Shown here one piece after another: positions 1 through 5,737 of a stretch of DNA of 16,171 nt (positions are counted from its first letter, which is position 1; the number at the start of each line of letters is the position of its first letter). The stretch is taken from the NCBI GenBank assembly GCA_964415245.1, contig CAYQAJ010000103.1, positions 1-16,171 on the forward strand. The letters are read 5' to 3'. Position numbers and translations under genes: made by a program. The notes below the pieces were generated by a model. The model saw nothing but the letters and a program-made list of their open reading frames with translations, was not told where the DNA came from and ran no database searches. This stretch comes from CAYQAJ01 sp964415245. GTDB lineage: Bacteria; Planctomycetota; Planctomycetia; Pirellulales; Pirellulaceae.

Positions 1-72
1 CTCCTCGACGCGATCCAGCTCGTCTTCGAGCTCGGCCAGCAGTTTGCGAAGGTTGTCGAGTCTCTCAGGCAC
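1..72 (-). CDS. N-terminus of a short helical protein, possibly DUF4404-like (partial)
   Basis: The minus strand opens with a GTG at 72-70 and stays open for 24 codons to the window edge, where it is cut off. The visible peptide starts MPERLDNLRKLL and continues as leucine-rich, strongly acidic amphipathic helix (AELEDELDRVEE). I recall small DUF4404-family proteins starting in a similar way (MPE..L..LL..L..EL), but 24 residues cannot settle a family. The ribosome site is weak: only a GAGAC-like stretch lies upstream. The gene is co-oriented with the pseudo-protease upstream of it, across a 188-base spacer holding a long hairpin, so it probably has its own transcript. A chance open frame is possible, but the helical periodicity and the lack of stops argue for a real gene. 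Confidence 0.5.
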   Translation of the reverse strand, partial: MPERLDNLRKLLAELEDELDRVEE

Positions 73-112
73 GGCTTTGTGTCTCTACGTGGTGACGAAC
101 CAATGGTAGGAA

Positions 113-193
113 AATGACCAATGACCAAATCCAAATGACCAATTCACGGCCCGCTTCAGGTCATTGGTCATTGGGATTTGGTCATTGGTCATT
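113..193. repeat. Long near-perfect inverted repeat built from AATGACC units
   Basis: Bases 113-132 (AATGACCAATGACCAAATCC) are the exact reverse complement of 174-193. After one mismatch (133/173), bases 134-143 pair with 163-172. The result is a stem of about 30 pairs with a 19-base loop (144-162). Each arm is itself made of repeated AATGACCAAT-type units. It is AT-richer than its surroundings and lies between two minus-strand genes, 68 bases past the stop of the pseudo-protease. Read on the minus strand the stem is followed by TTTTCC, so it could stop transcription, but it more likely belongs to the dispersed intergenic repeats typical of these genomes. Confidence 0.8.
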
Positions 194-260
194 GCACCTT
201 AGCAAGGGCGGGAGCATCTGACGAGGGGACTTTCGCGAGCGGCAATGCAGCCGAGCGCGG

Positions 261-1691
261 CTACTGGAGTTCGCTTTCCAGCCACTCCTTTTCGGCCGTT
301 GCCTGCCGAAGCTGGCCGCGGACCCGCTCCAACTCTTGCTGCGTCTGCCGCGTCTCTCGGTCGGCGTTCTCGCCCCTCGGCGCTGAATCGCCGTTGGCAG
401 CCTGCTGGAGCTCGGTCAGCCGTTCGGCCAGCGCCGTTTCGCGCTTGGTGAGGCCGTCGAGCGCGACGATCAGCTCGTCGTGCCGCCGTTGGAATTCTTC
501 TTGGGGAGACAGCTTGCCCGACTTCAAGTCGTCCAACACGCTCAGCACGGCACCGGCGGGCAGGGCGTAGCTATCGACGCGGCCGACGCGGGCGATGTTG
601 ATGCCCACCACCTTGCCGTCGAGATCGACGACGGGCCCGCCGCAATCGTTGGGCAACAGTGCCGTGTCGTGCTGGAAGACGGAGGGGAAGCCGGAGCGGC
701 GATCGCTGAGCGGTCCCCCCAGATTGTTCTGGAAGTTCTGCCGGCCGTCGCCGGCCAGTGCGTCGCTGCTCGAGAGCGTGGCCGTGATGTTGAGCACGTC
801 TTCCCCTCGCTTGACCAGCAGACGCACCTTGTCGCCCGGCCGAAAGCGGCGAACCGTCTCGATGAGTGCCTCGCGGGTGCTGACCGGAGTATCGTTGATG
901 CTGGTGATGACGTCTCCCTGCAACAGGCCGGCGCTGGCGGCGCCGCTGTCGGGCATCACCTCCTCAATGCGGGGACCGCGATCGTCTTGTTCCAGCAGGA
1001 TTCCCAAAAGTCCCCGCGGCCCTTCGATTTGGCGAGGGACGACGCTGACGATGCCCATGCCGCGGGCTTGTTGGTTCACGCCGGGGGTGATCAGCAGGCT
1101 GCCAACCGGCGGGGCGTCGCCGTCGCTGAACGGGGCGGCATCGAGTCCGTCGGCTTCGACGCGGAGCATGGCCAGGTCGCCGGTGGGGTCGATTCCCACG
1201 ATCGATGCCGGCAGGCGACGACCGTCGTAGAGCCGGCACTCGCACGGGCCGTTGAGCTCGCTGGCCTTGGTCAATACGTAGCCGCCAGTGTCGACGATCG
1301 TGCCGAGCGCCACCCGCCGGCTTCCGCAATACACGGCCGCGGTCGAGTGCGCGGGGGCGGCCAGGGCGACGTCGAAGGCCGAAAGCACGCTGGCGTTGTT
1401 TCGTTCGTAGGGGCCGGGCGTGCGCGAGCGGCCGAAGCGACGTCCAAACGGCCGACCGCCGCGGCCGTCTTGCGATCGCTCGCCGCGCTGTCCCCGTTGG
1501 TCGCGCTGCGCGTCTTCGTCCTCGTTACGGAACGGGGATTCGGGATCGTCATCGGGAGCCGACTGCTCGACGCGCGGCTGTTGCGCGAAGGCTGTTCCGC
1601 GGTTGGACGGGAGATCGGCCGTCGTCCACGCCAGTGCCAGAGCCAACAGAAGCGCCAAGTGGATCGGCCGAAGGAGGGCGGTCGTTCGCAT
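261..1691 (-). CDS. Secreted trypsin-fold pseudo-protease with an internal PDZ domain and C-terminal coiled coil
   Basis: This is a 476-residue envelope protein of HtrA ancestry that appears to have lost protease activity. A signal peptide (residues 1-36, ending AFA before QQ) is followed by a low-complexity Arg/Asp/Gly-rich linker (about 40-95). The first trypsin barrel follows (about 100-215), but where HtrA proteins have TAAHV this one reads TKASEL, so the catalytic His is Ser144. Asp172 (GDLAML) remains. A PDZ domain (about 228-306, GLLGILLEQ to NITATL) is inserted before the second barrel motif. There the nucleophile motif GNSGGP is NDCGGP, putting Cys350 in the serine position. The end (about 396-476) is charged, heptad-like coiled coil. 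The ATG at 1691 has a good GGAGA site seven bases upstream. It lies 173 bases downstream of an intact HtrA-like gene on the same strand. A scaffold, inhibitor or sensor role is inferred. A thiol protease with a relocated His cannot be excluded. Confidence 0.85.
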   Translation of the reverse strand: MRTTALLRPIHLALLLALALAWTTADLPSNRGTAFAQQPRVEQSAPDDDPESPFRNEDEDAQRDQRGQRGERSQDGRGGRPFGRRFGRSRTPGPYERNNASVLSAFDVALAAPAHSTAAVYCGSRRVALGTIVDTGGYVLTKASELNGPCECRLYDGRRLPASIVGIDPTGDLAMLRVEADGLDAAPFSDGDAPPVGSLLITPGVNQQARGMGIVSVVPRQIEGPRGLLGILLEQDDRGPRIEEVMPDSGAASAGLLQGDVITSINDTPVSTREALIETVRRFRPGDKVRLLVKRGEDVLNITATLSSSDALAGDGRQNFQNNLGGPLSDRRSGFPSVFQHDTALLPNDCGGPVVDLDGKVVGINIARVGRVDSYALPAGAVLSVLDDLKSGKLSPQEEFQRRHDELIVALDGLTKRETALAERLTELQQAANGDSAPRGENADRETRQTQQELERVRGQLRQATAEKEWLESELQ

Positions 1692-1702
1692 GCGTCTGGT
1701 CT
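1692..1702 (-). promoter_or_regulatory. Ribosome binding site of the pseudo-protease gene
   Basis: Read on the minus strand, GGAGA precedes the ATG by seven bases (ACGGAGACCAGACGC then ATG). This fixes the start at 1691, which also gives a well-formed signal peptide. Confidence 0.6.
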
Positions 1703-1833
1703 CCGTCGATGCGATGGTTACTAGGACTGCGGAAACGCCACAGGAATGCGGCGGCTATCGGTTCCTTGTCGCAATTTTCTTAGCGCGGCATGAGTGCGCA
1801 GCGACGATTGGGTCGTTGTTGCCGTGTCAGGAG

Positions 1834-1851
1834 CGCCACGGAAACGTGGCG
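1834..1851 (-). terminator. Hairpin just downstream of the HtrA-like gene
   Basis: CGCCACG (1834-1840) and CGTGGCG (1845-1851) form a perfect 7-pair stem around a 4-base loop, 13 bases past the stop codon of the HtrA-like gene. The T-rich stretch lies on the stop-codon side, so on the minus strand the hairpin is not followed by a U-tract. It may be a weak or factor-assisted terminator, or a 3' end-protecting structure, between the two protease-fold genes. Confidence 0.4.
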
Positions 1852-1864
1852 ACTATTGTTTATT

Positions 1865-2944
1865 TTAGGGGCCGCGAAGGCCGATGACTGCCTCCAATTC
1901 GATTGTCTCCCCGTCGCGGAGCACTTTGAGCACGACCTTGTCGCCGGGATCCTTTCGTACTACGTAAGCGGCCAATGCGGCGAAGTCGGGGATCGCCTCG
2001 CCATCGATGTGCGTGACGACGTCGCCGGCCTTCAAGCCTGCTCGTTCGGCGGGCGTATCAGGTTGCACCTCGACAATGCGGGCTTCGTTGGCTTCGGGGT
2101 CTCCCTGCACGCCGAGGTAGGGAGTAGGATCGCCTCCCGACGCACCCCAGTCGTCTCCCTTAACGAGCCGATCCCAGCCTTCGGTGAATCGGCTGGCTGG
2201 CACGTGCATGTTAGACGTTAAGGGTGCGCTGATGCGGCTGTGGATGCCGATGACCTTGCCGTCCATGTCGAACAGCGGACCGCCCGAGTCACCCCCCACC
2301 AGGGCGCAGTCGGTGACGACGACTCCGCTGCGGCTGGAGAGCACGCGTCCCAAACGCGCGACCGGGTTACGGCCGCTCTGGTATCCGCCGGGATGCCCCA
2401 GGCCTAAGCACCATTGGCCGCGCTCGAGCTTTGTGCTGTCGCCGATTTCGGCGAAAGGCAAGGTGCCCTCGCCGCTGATTTTCATCAGGCCGGCGTCGAC
2501 TTCCCGATTCACGCCCAGCGTTTTACCGCGTGCCGTCTTACCGTCGGCGAAGATAAACCGCACATTGCGGCCGGGCTCGCCTACGACGTGAGCGGCCGTG
2601 AGCACGTATCCGTCGGCGCTCACGATGACGCCACTCCCCTGGGCTCCGCCCACCTGTACGTTGACCGTGCACGGCGTCAACTTCTCGACGAGCGACCGCA
2701 CGCGGTCCTGCAGGGCTTTTAGCTCGCCTACCGACTCGGGGGCCTTGCCGGAGAGTACCCGGCTGAGGTCGACGGTTTCGACCGCGGTGGTCGGCTGGTT
2801 GTCGACTGCTTCCGCTGTCGCGGTCGGCTGGTCATCGCCGAGGGCGGGTCGCCAGGGGGCGAGAAGGGCGGTCGACAGCAGGAGCGTCGACAGCAGGATC
2901 CAGAGGTACGCCGCCCAGTTTGTCGTGCCAAGCCTGCGTCTCAT
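1865..2944 (-). CDS. HtrA/DegP-like S1C serine protease with one PDZ domain
   Basis: This is a 359-residue envelope serine endopeptidase, probably for protein quality control. A basic N-terminus and hydrophobic segment (about 11-36, ending PALG before DD) form a signal peptide or membrane anchor. A variable linker (about 38-75) follows, then a trypsin domain (about 85-255) with an intact triad: His119 in LTAAHVV, Asp150 in NREVDAGLMKI and Ser220 in GGDSGGPL. One PDZ domain ends the protein (about 276-356, TPYLGVQ to ELEAVIGL), so it is shorter than two-PDZ DegP. The frame stays open upstream to an ATG at 3121, but that extension has no signal-peptide character. The ATG at 2944 gives a proper secretion signal with a GAGAG-rich leader. 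It lies upstream of the pseudo-protease on the same strand, suggesting related functions. The family call is firm; the substrate is unknown. Confidence 0.92.
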   Translation of the reverse strand: MRRRLGTTNWAAYLWILLSTLLLSTALLAPWRPALGDDQPTATAEAVDNQPTTAVETVDLSRVLSGKAPESVGELKALQDRVRSLVEKLTPCTVNVQVGGAQGSGVIVSADGYVLTAAHVVGEPGRNVRFIFADGKTARGKTLGVNREVDAGLMKISGEGTLPFAEIGDSTKLERGQWCLGLGHPGGYQSGRNPVARLGRVLSSRSGVVVTDCALVGGDSGGPLFDMDGKVIGIHSRISAPLTSNMHVPASRFTEGWDRLVKGDDWGASGGDPTPYLGVQGDPEANEARIVEVQPDTPAERAGLKAGDVVTHIDGEAIPDFAALAAYVVRKDPGDKVVLKVLRDGETIELEAVIGLRGP

Positions 2945-3077
2945 GCTCGCTCTCTCTTGATTGGTTTGCGGCGGCCGAGTGGTCGCCGCGAGTTCCGTTG
3001 TGCGTGGCGGCCCCTGGTATTGAACCGACCAAAGCGGTGCAGGGGACCGCGCCGGCTCCACGAAGCCGCCAATAAAA

Positions 3078-3107
3078 AGTGTACGTGAATGATACCCCAT
3101 GTCGCAA
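3078..3107 (-). promoter_or_regulatory. Possible sigma-70-like promoter of the HtrA-like gene
   Basis: On the minus strand TTGCGA (3107-3102) is followed after 18 bases by TACACT (3083-3078). Each hexamer matches the consensus at four of six positions. It would give a leader of roughly 125 bases before the chosen ATG and would exclude the upstream ATG at 3121. This is a weak, motif-only call. Confidence 0.25.
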
Positions 3108-3174
3108 ATCGTTGCTCGCATTTTCTTTGCCCACGATAAGATATAGGGGTCAGCCCGTTAGCGCGGGCGATCGT

Positions 3175-3199
3175 AGGTCCCGCCTGCCGGGCGGGACCT
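3175..3199. repeat. REP-like palindrome, copy 1
   Basis: The arm AGGTCCCGCC (3175-3184) and its exact complement GGCGGGACCT (3190-3199) enclose the loop TGCCG. It is the same element as the copies at 3269, 13377 and 13548, with one stem pair changed from T-A to C-G on both sides. It is preceded by GT, as the other copies are in the same orientation. Confidence 0.8.
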
Positions 3200-3268
3200 G
3201 AACCGAAGGTGACGCGGCGACACTGTGACGCGGGGACGCGGCGAGACCGTCGATCGCGCCCCTCGGCA

Positions 3269-3293
3269 AGGTCCCGCTCGGCAAGCGAAACCT
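3269..3293. repeat. REP-like palindrome, copy 2 (decayed, inverted)
   Basis: The left arm AGGTCCCGCT and loop CGGCA are intact. The right arm reads AGCGAAACCT in place of AGCGGGACCT, so two stem pairs are lost. The loop is the reverse complement of the copy-1 loop, so copies 1 and 2 form an inverted pair spanning 3175-3293. Confidence 0.7.
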
Positions 3294-3318
3294 ACCACGG
3301 GGACCTACCCTACGCACT

Positions 3319-4194
3319 ATGATCCGGCTCATTTTCGGTTGCGGTTATTTGGGGTTCCCGACGGCCAGAATCTGGCTCGGGAAGGGGGACACCGTCTACG
3401 CCGTGACCCGAACGAAAGAACGAGCGCGGCAGCTCGAGGCATCGGGCGTTCGTCCGATCATGGGCGACGTGGGACAGCCGGGTTCGCTCCCCGCGCTCCC
3501 GCAGGCAGATACGATTCTCTGGGCCGTGGGATTCGACCGAACCGGCCCGGGCTCGTTACGAAACGTTTACGTCGAGGGGCTGGCTGGCGCACTGGACACT
3601 CTGGCGCAGTCGACCGGCCGCGTCATCTATATCAGCACCACCGGCGTGTCCGGCGCGGGGGACGGCGAGTGGGTTGACGAAGATTCTCCCTGCCAGCCGG
3701 AGCGCGAGAGTGCCCGGGCGAGCCTCGAAGCCGAACAGCTTCTTGCGGCTCATCCGCTGGGCGAGCGCACCATCGTGCTGCGGATGGCGGGGCTTTATGG
3801 ACCGAGTCGGCTTCCGTACCTGGCCGACATTCGCGCGGGGCGGCCTCTCGAACGTTCGCCCGAGGGGTACTTGAACCTGATTCACGTCGACGACGCGGTG
3901 GCAGTGATCGACGCCGCGTCGCATCGTGCCCCGGTTCCCCGCACGTACGCGGTTTCCGACGGCTCGCCCGTGTTGCGGCGCGAATACTATCGCGAACTGG
4001 CGCGTCTGCTCGGCGCACCACCGCCAAGCTTCGTGGCGCCGACGGAACCCGAATCGCCGACTGCTACTTCGCACAAACGCGGATCGGGGAGCAAGCGCGT
4101 GAACAACGCCCGCATGATGCGCGAGCTCGGCATCATCCTGCGCTACCCTACTTACCGCGAAGGGCTTACCGCGATTGTCTCGGCTCAAGAGTGA
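3319..4194 (+). CDS. NAD(P)-dependent epimerase/dehydratase-like protein, YeeZ-type extended SDR
   Basis: This is a 291-residue cytosolic Rossmann-fold protein. The nucleotide-binding motif GCGYLG is at residues 7-12, and Arg31 after the second strand (AVTRTKERA) would favour NADP. STTGV (106-110) sits where extended SDRs keep their active-site Ser, but the usual YxxxK pair is not evident. RMAGLYGP (155-162) and NLIHVDDAV (186-194) are typical of the sugar-epimerase-like branch. The C-terminal KRVNNARMMRELG...YPTYREGL matches the tail seen in YeeZ-like proteins. The substrate is unknown. The ATG at 3319 begins directly at the Rossmann strand, so little can be added upstream, although the ribosome site is weak. 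It stands alone, divergent from the HtrA-like gene and convergent with glyA 98 bases downstream. Confidence 0.85.
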   Translation: MIRLIFGCGYLGFPTARIWLGKGDTVYAVTRTKERARQLEASGVRPIMGDVGQPGSLPALPQADTILWAVGFDRTGPGSLRNVYVEGLAGALDTLAQSTGRVIYISTTGVSGAGDGEWVDEDSPCQPERESARASLEAEQLLAAHPLGERTIVLRMAGLYGPSRLPYLADIRAGRPLERSPEGYLNLIHVDDAVAVIDAASHRAPVPRTYAVSDGSPVLRREYYRELARLLGAPPPSFVAPTEPESPTATSHKRGSGSKRVNNARMMRELGIILRYPTYREGLTAIVSAQE

Positions 4195-4221
4195 CCAGGG
4201 TCGGAGTGAAGCGAGACTTTT

Positions 4222-4276
4222 GAGATTTGGAAGTTGAGTTTTGTTTGTGATTTGGGATTTGTGATTTGGAGCTTCG
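4222..4276. repeat. GATTTG-type intergenic repeat, copy A
   Basis: This AT-rich stretch is made of near-repeats of GAGATTTGG, GTGATTTGGG and GTGATTTGGA, between the convergent epimerase and glyA genes. The string TTGTTTGTGATTTG recurs in reverse complement within 8560-8612. Its composition differs sharply from the surrounding GC-rich DNA. No clear terminator hairpin was found in this gap. Confidence 0.65.
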
Positions 4277-4292
4277 ACCAGTGCGGCCCCCG

Positions 4293-5555
4293 CTACGGCA
4301 CGACCGACGTCGCTGCCATGTCGGCCGGCACGGGGAATTGAGCGCAAAGCTGCCGCACTTCCTCACGGATGCGCTCCAGCCCCGCTTCGTCGTCGGGCTT
4401 TTTGAGGGCCATCAGAATCCACTGGCCGATGCGGCGCATCTCGTCGGTCCCCAGGCCGCGGGTCGTGATGGCGGGCGTGCCGATGCGAATGCCCGAGGGA
4501 TCGACCGGCTTGCGCTCGTCGTAGGGGATCATGTTCTTGTTGACCGTGATGCCGCAACGCTCGAGCGTCTCCTCGGCGAGTCGCCCGCCGATTCCGAGCC
4601 GCGTCACGTCGACCAGCAGCAGGTGATTGTCGGTACCGCCGCTCACCAGCGACAATCCACCGGCCGCGAGCGTTTCAGCCAGCGTGAGCGAGTTGGCGAT
4701 GATCGCTTGGGCGTACGTCTTGAACTGCGGCGAGAGTGCCTCGGCCAGGCAGACCGCCTTGCCGGCGATCACGTGCATCAGCGGGCCACCTTGCAGGCCG
4801 GGGAACACGCTGCGGTCGAGGTCCTTGGCGTATTGCTGCTTACACAGGACGAGACCCGCACGGGGGCCGCGCAATGTTTTATGCGTGGTGGTGCTAACGA
4901 AGTCGGCCACCGGCACGGGGTTGTCGTGCAGACCCGCGGCGACCAAACCCGCGTAATGGGCCATGTCGACCATTAGCTTGGCGCCCACCTCGGCGGCGAT
5001 TTCGGCGAATCGGTCGTGCGGAATCTCGCGCGGATAAGCACTCGCCCCGGCCACGATGAGCTTGGGGCGATGCTCGCGGGCCAATCGCGCCACCTGGTCG
5101 AAGTCGATGCGGTGCGTGTCGCGCGTCACGCCGTAGTGCACGAAGCGGTACAGCTTGCCCGACAGGTTCAGCATCATGCCGTGCGTGAGATGCCCGCCGT
5201 GTGCCAGGTCGAGCCCGAGCACGACGTCGCCGGGCTCCACGGCGGTCATGTAGACGGCCTGATTGGCCTGCGAGCCGGAGTGCGGCTGCACGTTGGCATG
5301 CTCACCGCCGAACAACCGCAGCGCGCGCTCCCGGGCGAGCGTTTCCACCGTGTCGACGTGTTCGCACCCGCCGTAATAGCGCTTTCCCGGATAGCCCTCG
5401 GCGTACTTGTTGGTCAGCACGCTCCCCACGGCCTGCATGACTGCGGGGCTGGTGTAGTTCTCGCTGGCGATCATCTCCAAGCCGTCGCGCTGCCGCTCGG
5501 CCTCGCCGCAAACGGCGGCCCAAACCTCGGGGTCTTGGATTTCGAGCGGGTTCAT
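4293..5555 (-). CDS. glyA: Serine hydroxymethyltransferase
   Basis: This 420-residue PLP enzyme converts serine and tetrahydrofolate to glycine and 5,10-methylene-tetrahydrofolate in the cytosol, the main entry to one-carbon metabolism. Family landmarks are present along the whole chain: LEMIASENYTSPAV (26-39), NKYAEGYPGKRYYGGCE (49-65), HSGSQAN (92-98), the LDLAHGGHLTHG segment (115-126), VDMAHYAGLVAAG (196-208) and STTTHKTLRGPRAG (221-234), with Lys226 as the PLP Schiff-base lysine. SGIRIGTPAITTRG (354-367) lies near the C-terminus. Length is normal for the bacterial enzyme. The ATG at 5555 has a GAGGA site about eight bases upstream. A stem-loop lies just before that site. It is probably transcribed alone, since the gene upstream on the same strand is separated by 182 bases of palindromes. 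Confidence 0.97.
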   Translation of the reverse strand: MNPLEIQDPEVWAAVCGEAERQRDGLEMIASENYTSPAVMQAVGSVLTNKYAEGYPGKRYYGGCEHVDTVETLARERALRLFGGEHANVQPHSGSQANQAVYMTAVEPGDVVLGLDLAHGGHLTHGMMLNLSGKLYRFVHYGVTRDTHRIDFDQVARLAREHRPKLIVAGASAYPREIPHDRFAEIAAEVGAKLMVDMAHYAGLVAAGLHDNPVPVADFVSTTTHKTLRGPRAGLVLCKQQYAKDLDRSVFPGLQGGPLMHVIAGKAVCLAEALSPQFKTYAQAIIANSLTLAETLAAGGLSLVSGGTDNHLLLVDVTRLGIGGRLAEETLERCGITVNKNMIPYDERKPVDPSGIRIGTPAITTRGLGTDEMRRIGQWILMALKKPDDEAGLERIREEVRQLCAQFPVPADMAATSVVP

Positions 5556-5568
5556 GGCGATGATCCTC

Positions 5569-5592
5569 GGTCCCCAGGCTCTGCCTGGGACC
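5569..5592. repeat. AGGC-loop-GCCT palindrome in the glyA leader
   Basis: GGTCCCCAGGC and GCCTGGGACC pair around TCT with one bulged C. On the minus strand it ends 13 bases before the glyA start codon, right next to the GAGGA ribosome site. It might affect translation or simply be a dispersed repeat. It shares the AGGC/GCCT core with the hairpins at 5655 and 5683. Confidence 0.65.
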
Positions 5593-5654
5593 GCACTGTC
5601 TGCCCGGCTCCGCCGGTGATTGGATGATGGTCCAGATTGTATGCTGGTCGAGGT

Positions 5655-5679
5655 AGCACGAGGCGGAGCCTCGCGTGCT
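5655..5679. repeat. AGGC-GGA-GCCT palindrome
   Basis: AGCACGAGGC pairs with GCCTCG...TGCT around GGA, with a small bulge. It lies in the spacer between the lipoprotein gene and glyA, three bases from the next hairpin, with which it shares the core. Confidence 0.65.
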
Positions 5680-5682
5680 TTG

Positions 5683-5708
5683 CGTTCCCAGGCGGAGCCT
5701 GGGGAACG
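5683..5708. repeat. CGTTCCCAGGC-type palindrome, possible terminator of the lipoprotein gene
   Basis: CGTTCCCAGGC and GCCTGGGGAACG pair around GGA with one bulged G. This is a widespread intergenic palindrome type in planctomycetes and some other phyla. On the minus strand it begins 29 bases past the lipoprotein gene's stop, so it may also end or protect that transcript. There is no U-tract. Confidence 0.65.
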
Positions 5709-5737
5709 AGGATGATAGCCCGTACGAGAGTTGGAGG

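Larger units (their letters stand above)
2945..3318. other. Divergent intergenic region between the HtrA-like protease and the epimerase
   Basis: These 374 bases separate two divergently transcribed genes. The half nearest the protease carries a possible minus-strand promoter (3078-3107) and an in-frame upstream extension of the protease ORF that I do not believe is translated. The half nearest the epimerase is a repeat nest: a perfect REP-like hairpin (3175-3199), GACGCGG-type short repeats (about 3211-3246) and a decayed inverted copy of the same hairpin (3269-3293). No separate gene was seen. Confidence 0.6.

Noticed and set aside
480..1724. Long plus-strand open frame of 414 codons opposite the pseudo-protease
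   Set aside because: It is antisense to a gene with a signal peptide, PDZ motifs and a ribosome site. Its translation is low-complexity Ala/Gly/Arg text with no recognisable motif, as expected from high-GC shadow frames.
2945..3121. N-terminal 59-residue extension of the HtrA-like protease
   Set aside because: It would bury the signal peptide in the interior, has no good ribosome site and includes a promoter-like stretch.
3175..3293. CRISPR-like array in the repeat-rich spacers
   Set aside because: Repeats are inverted, few and unevenly spaced, with no regular unique spacers and no cas genes nearby.
5556..5737. Glycine or SAM riboswitch upstream of glyA
   Set aside because: The spacer consists of simple palindromes also typical of dispersed repeats. 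I could not recognise any conserved riboswitch core by eye.
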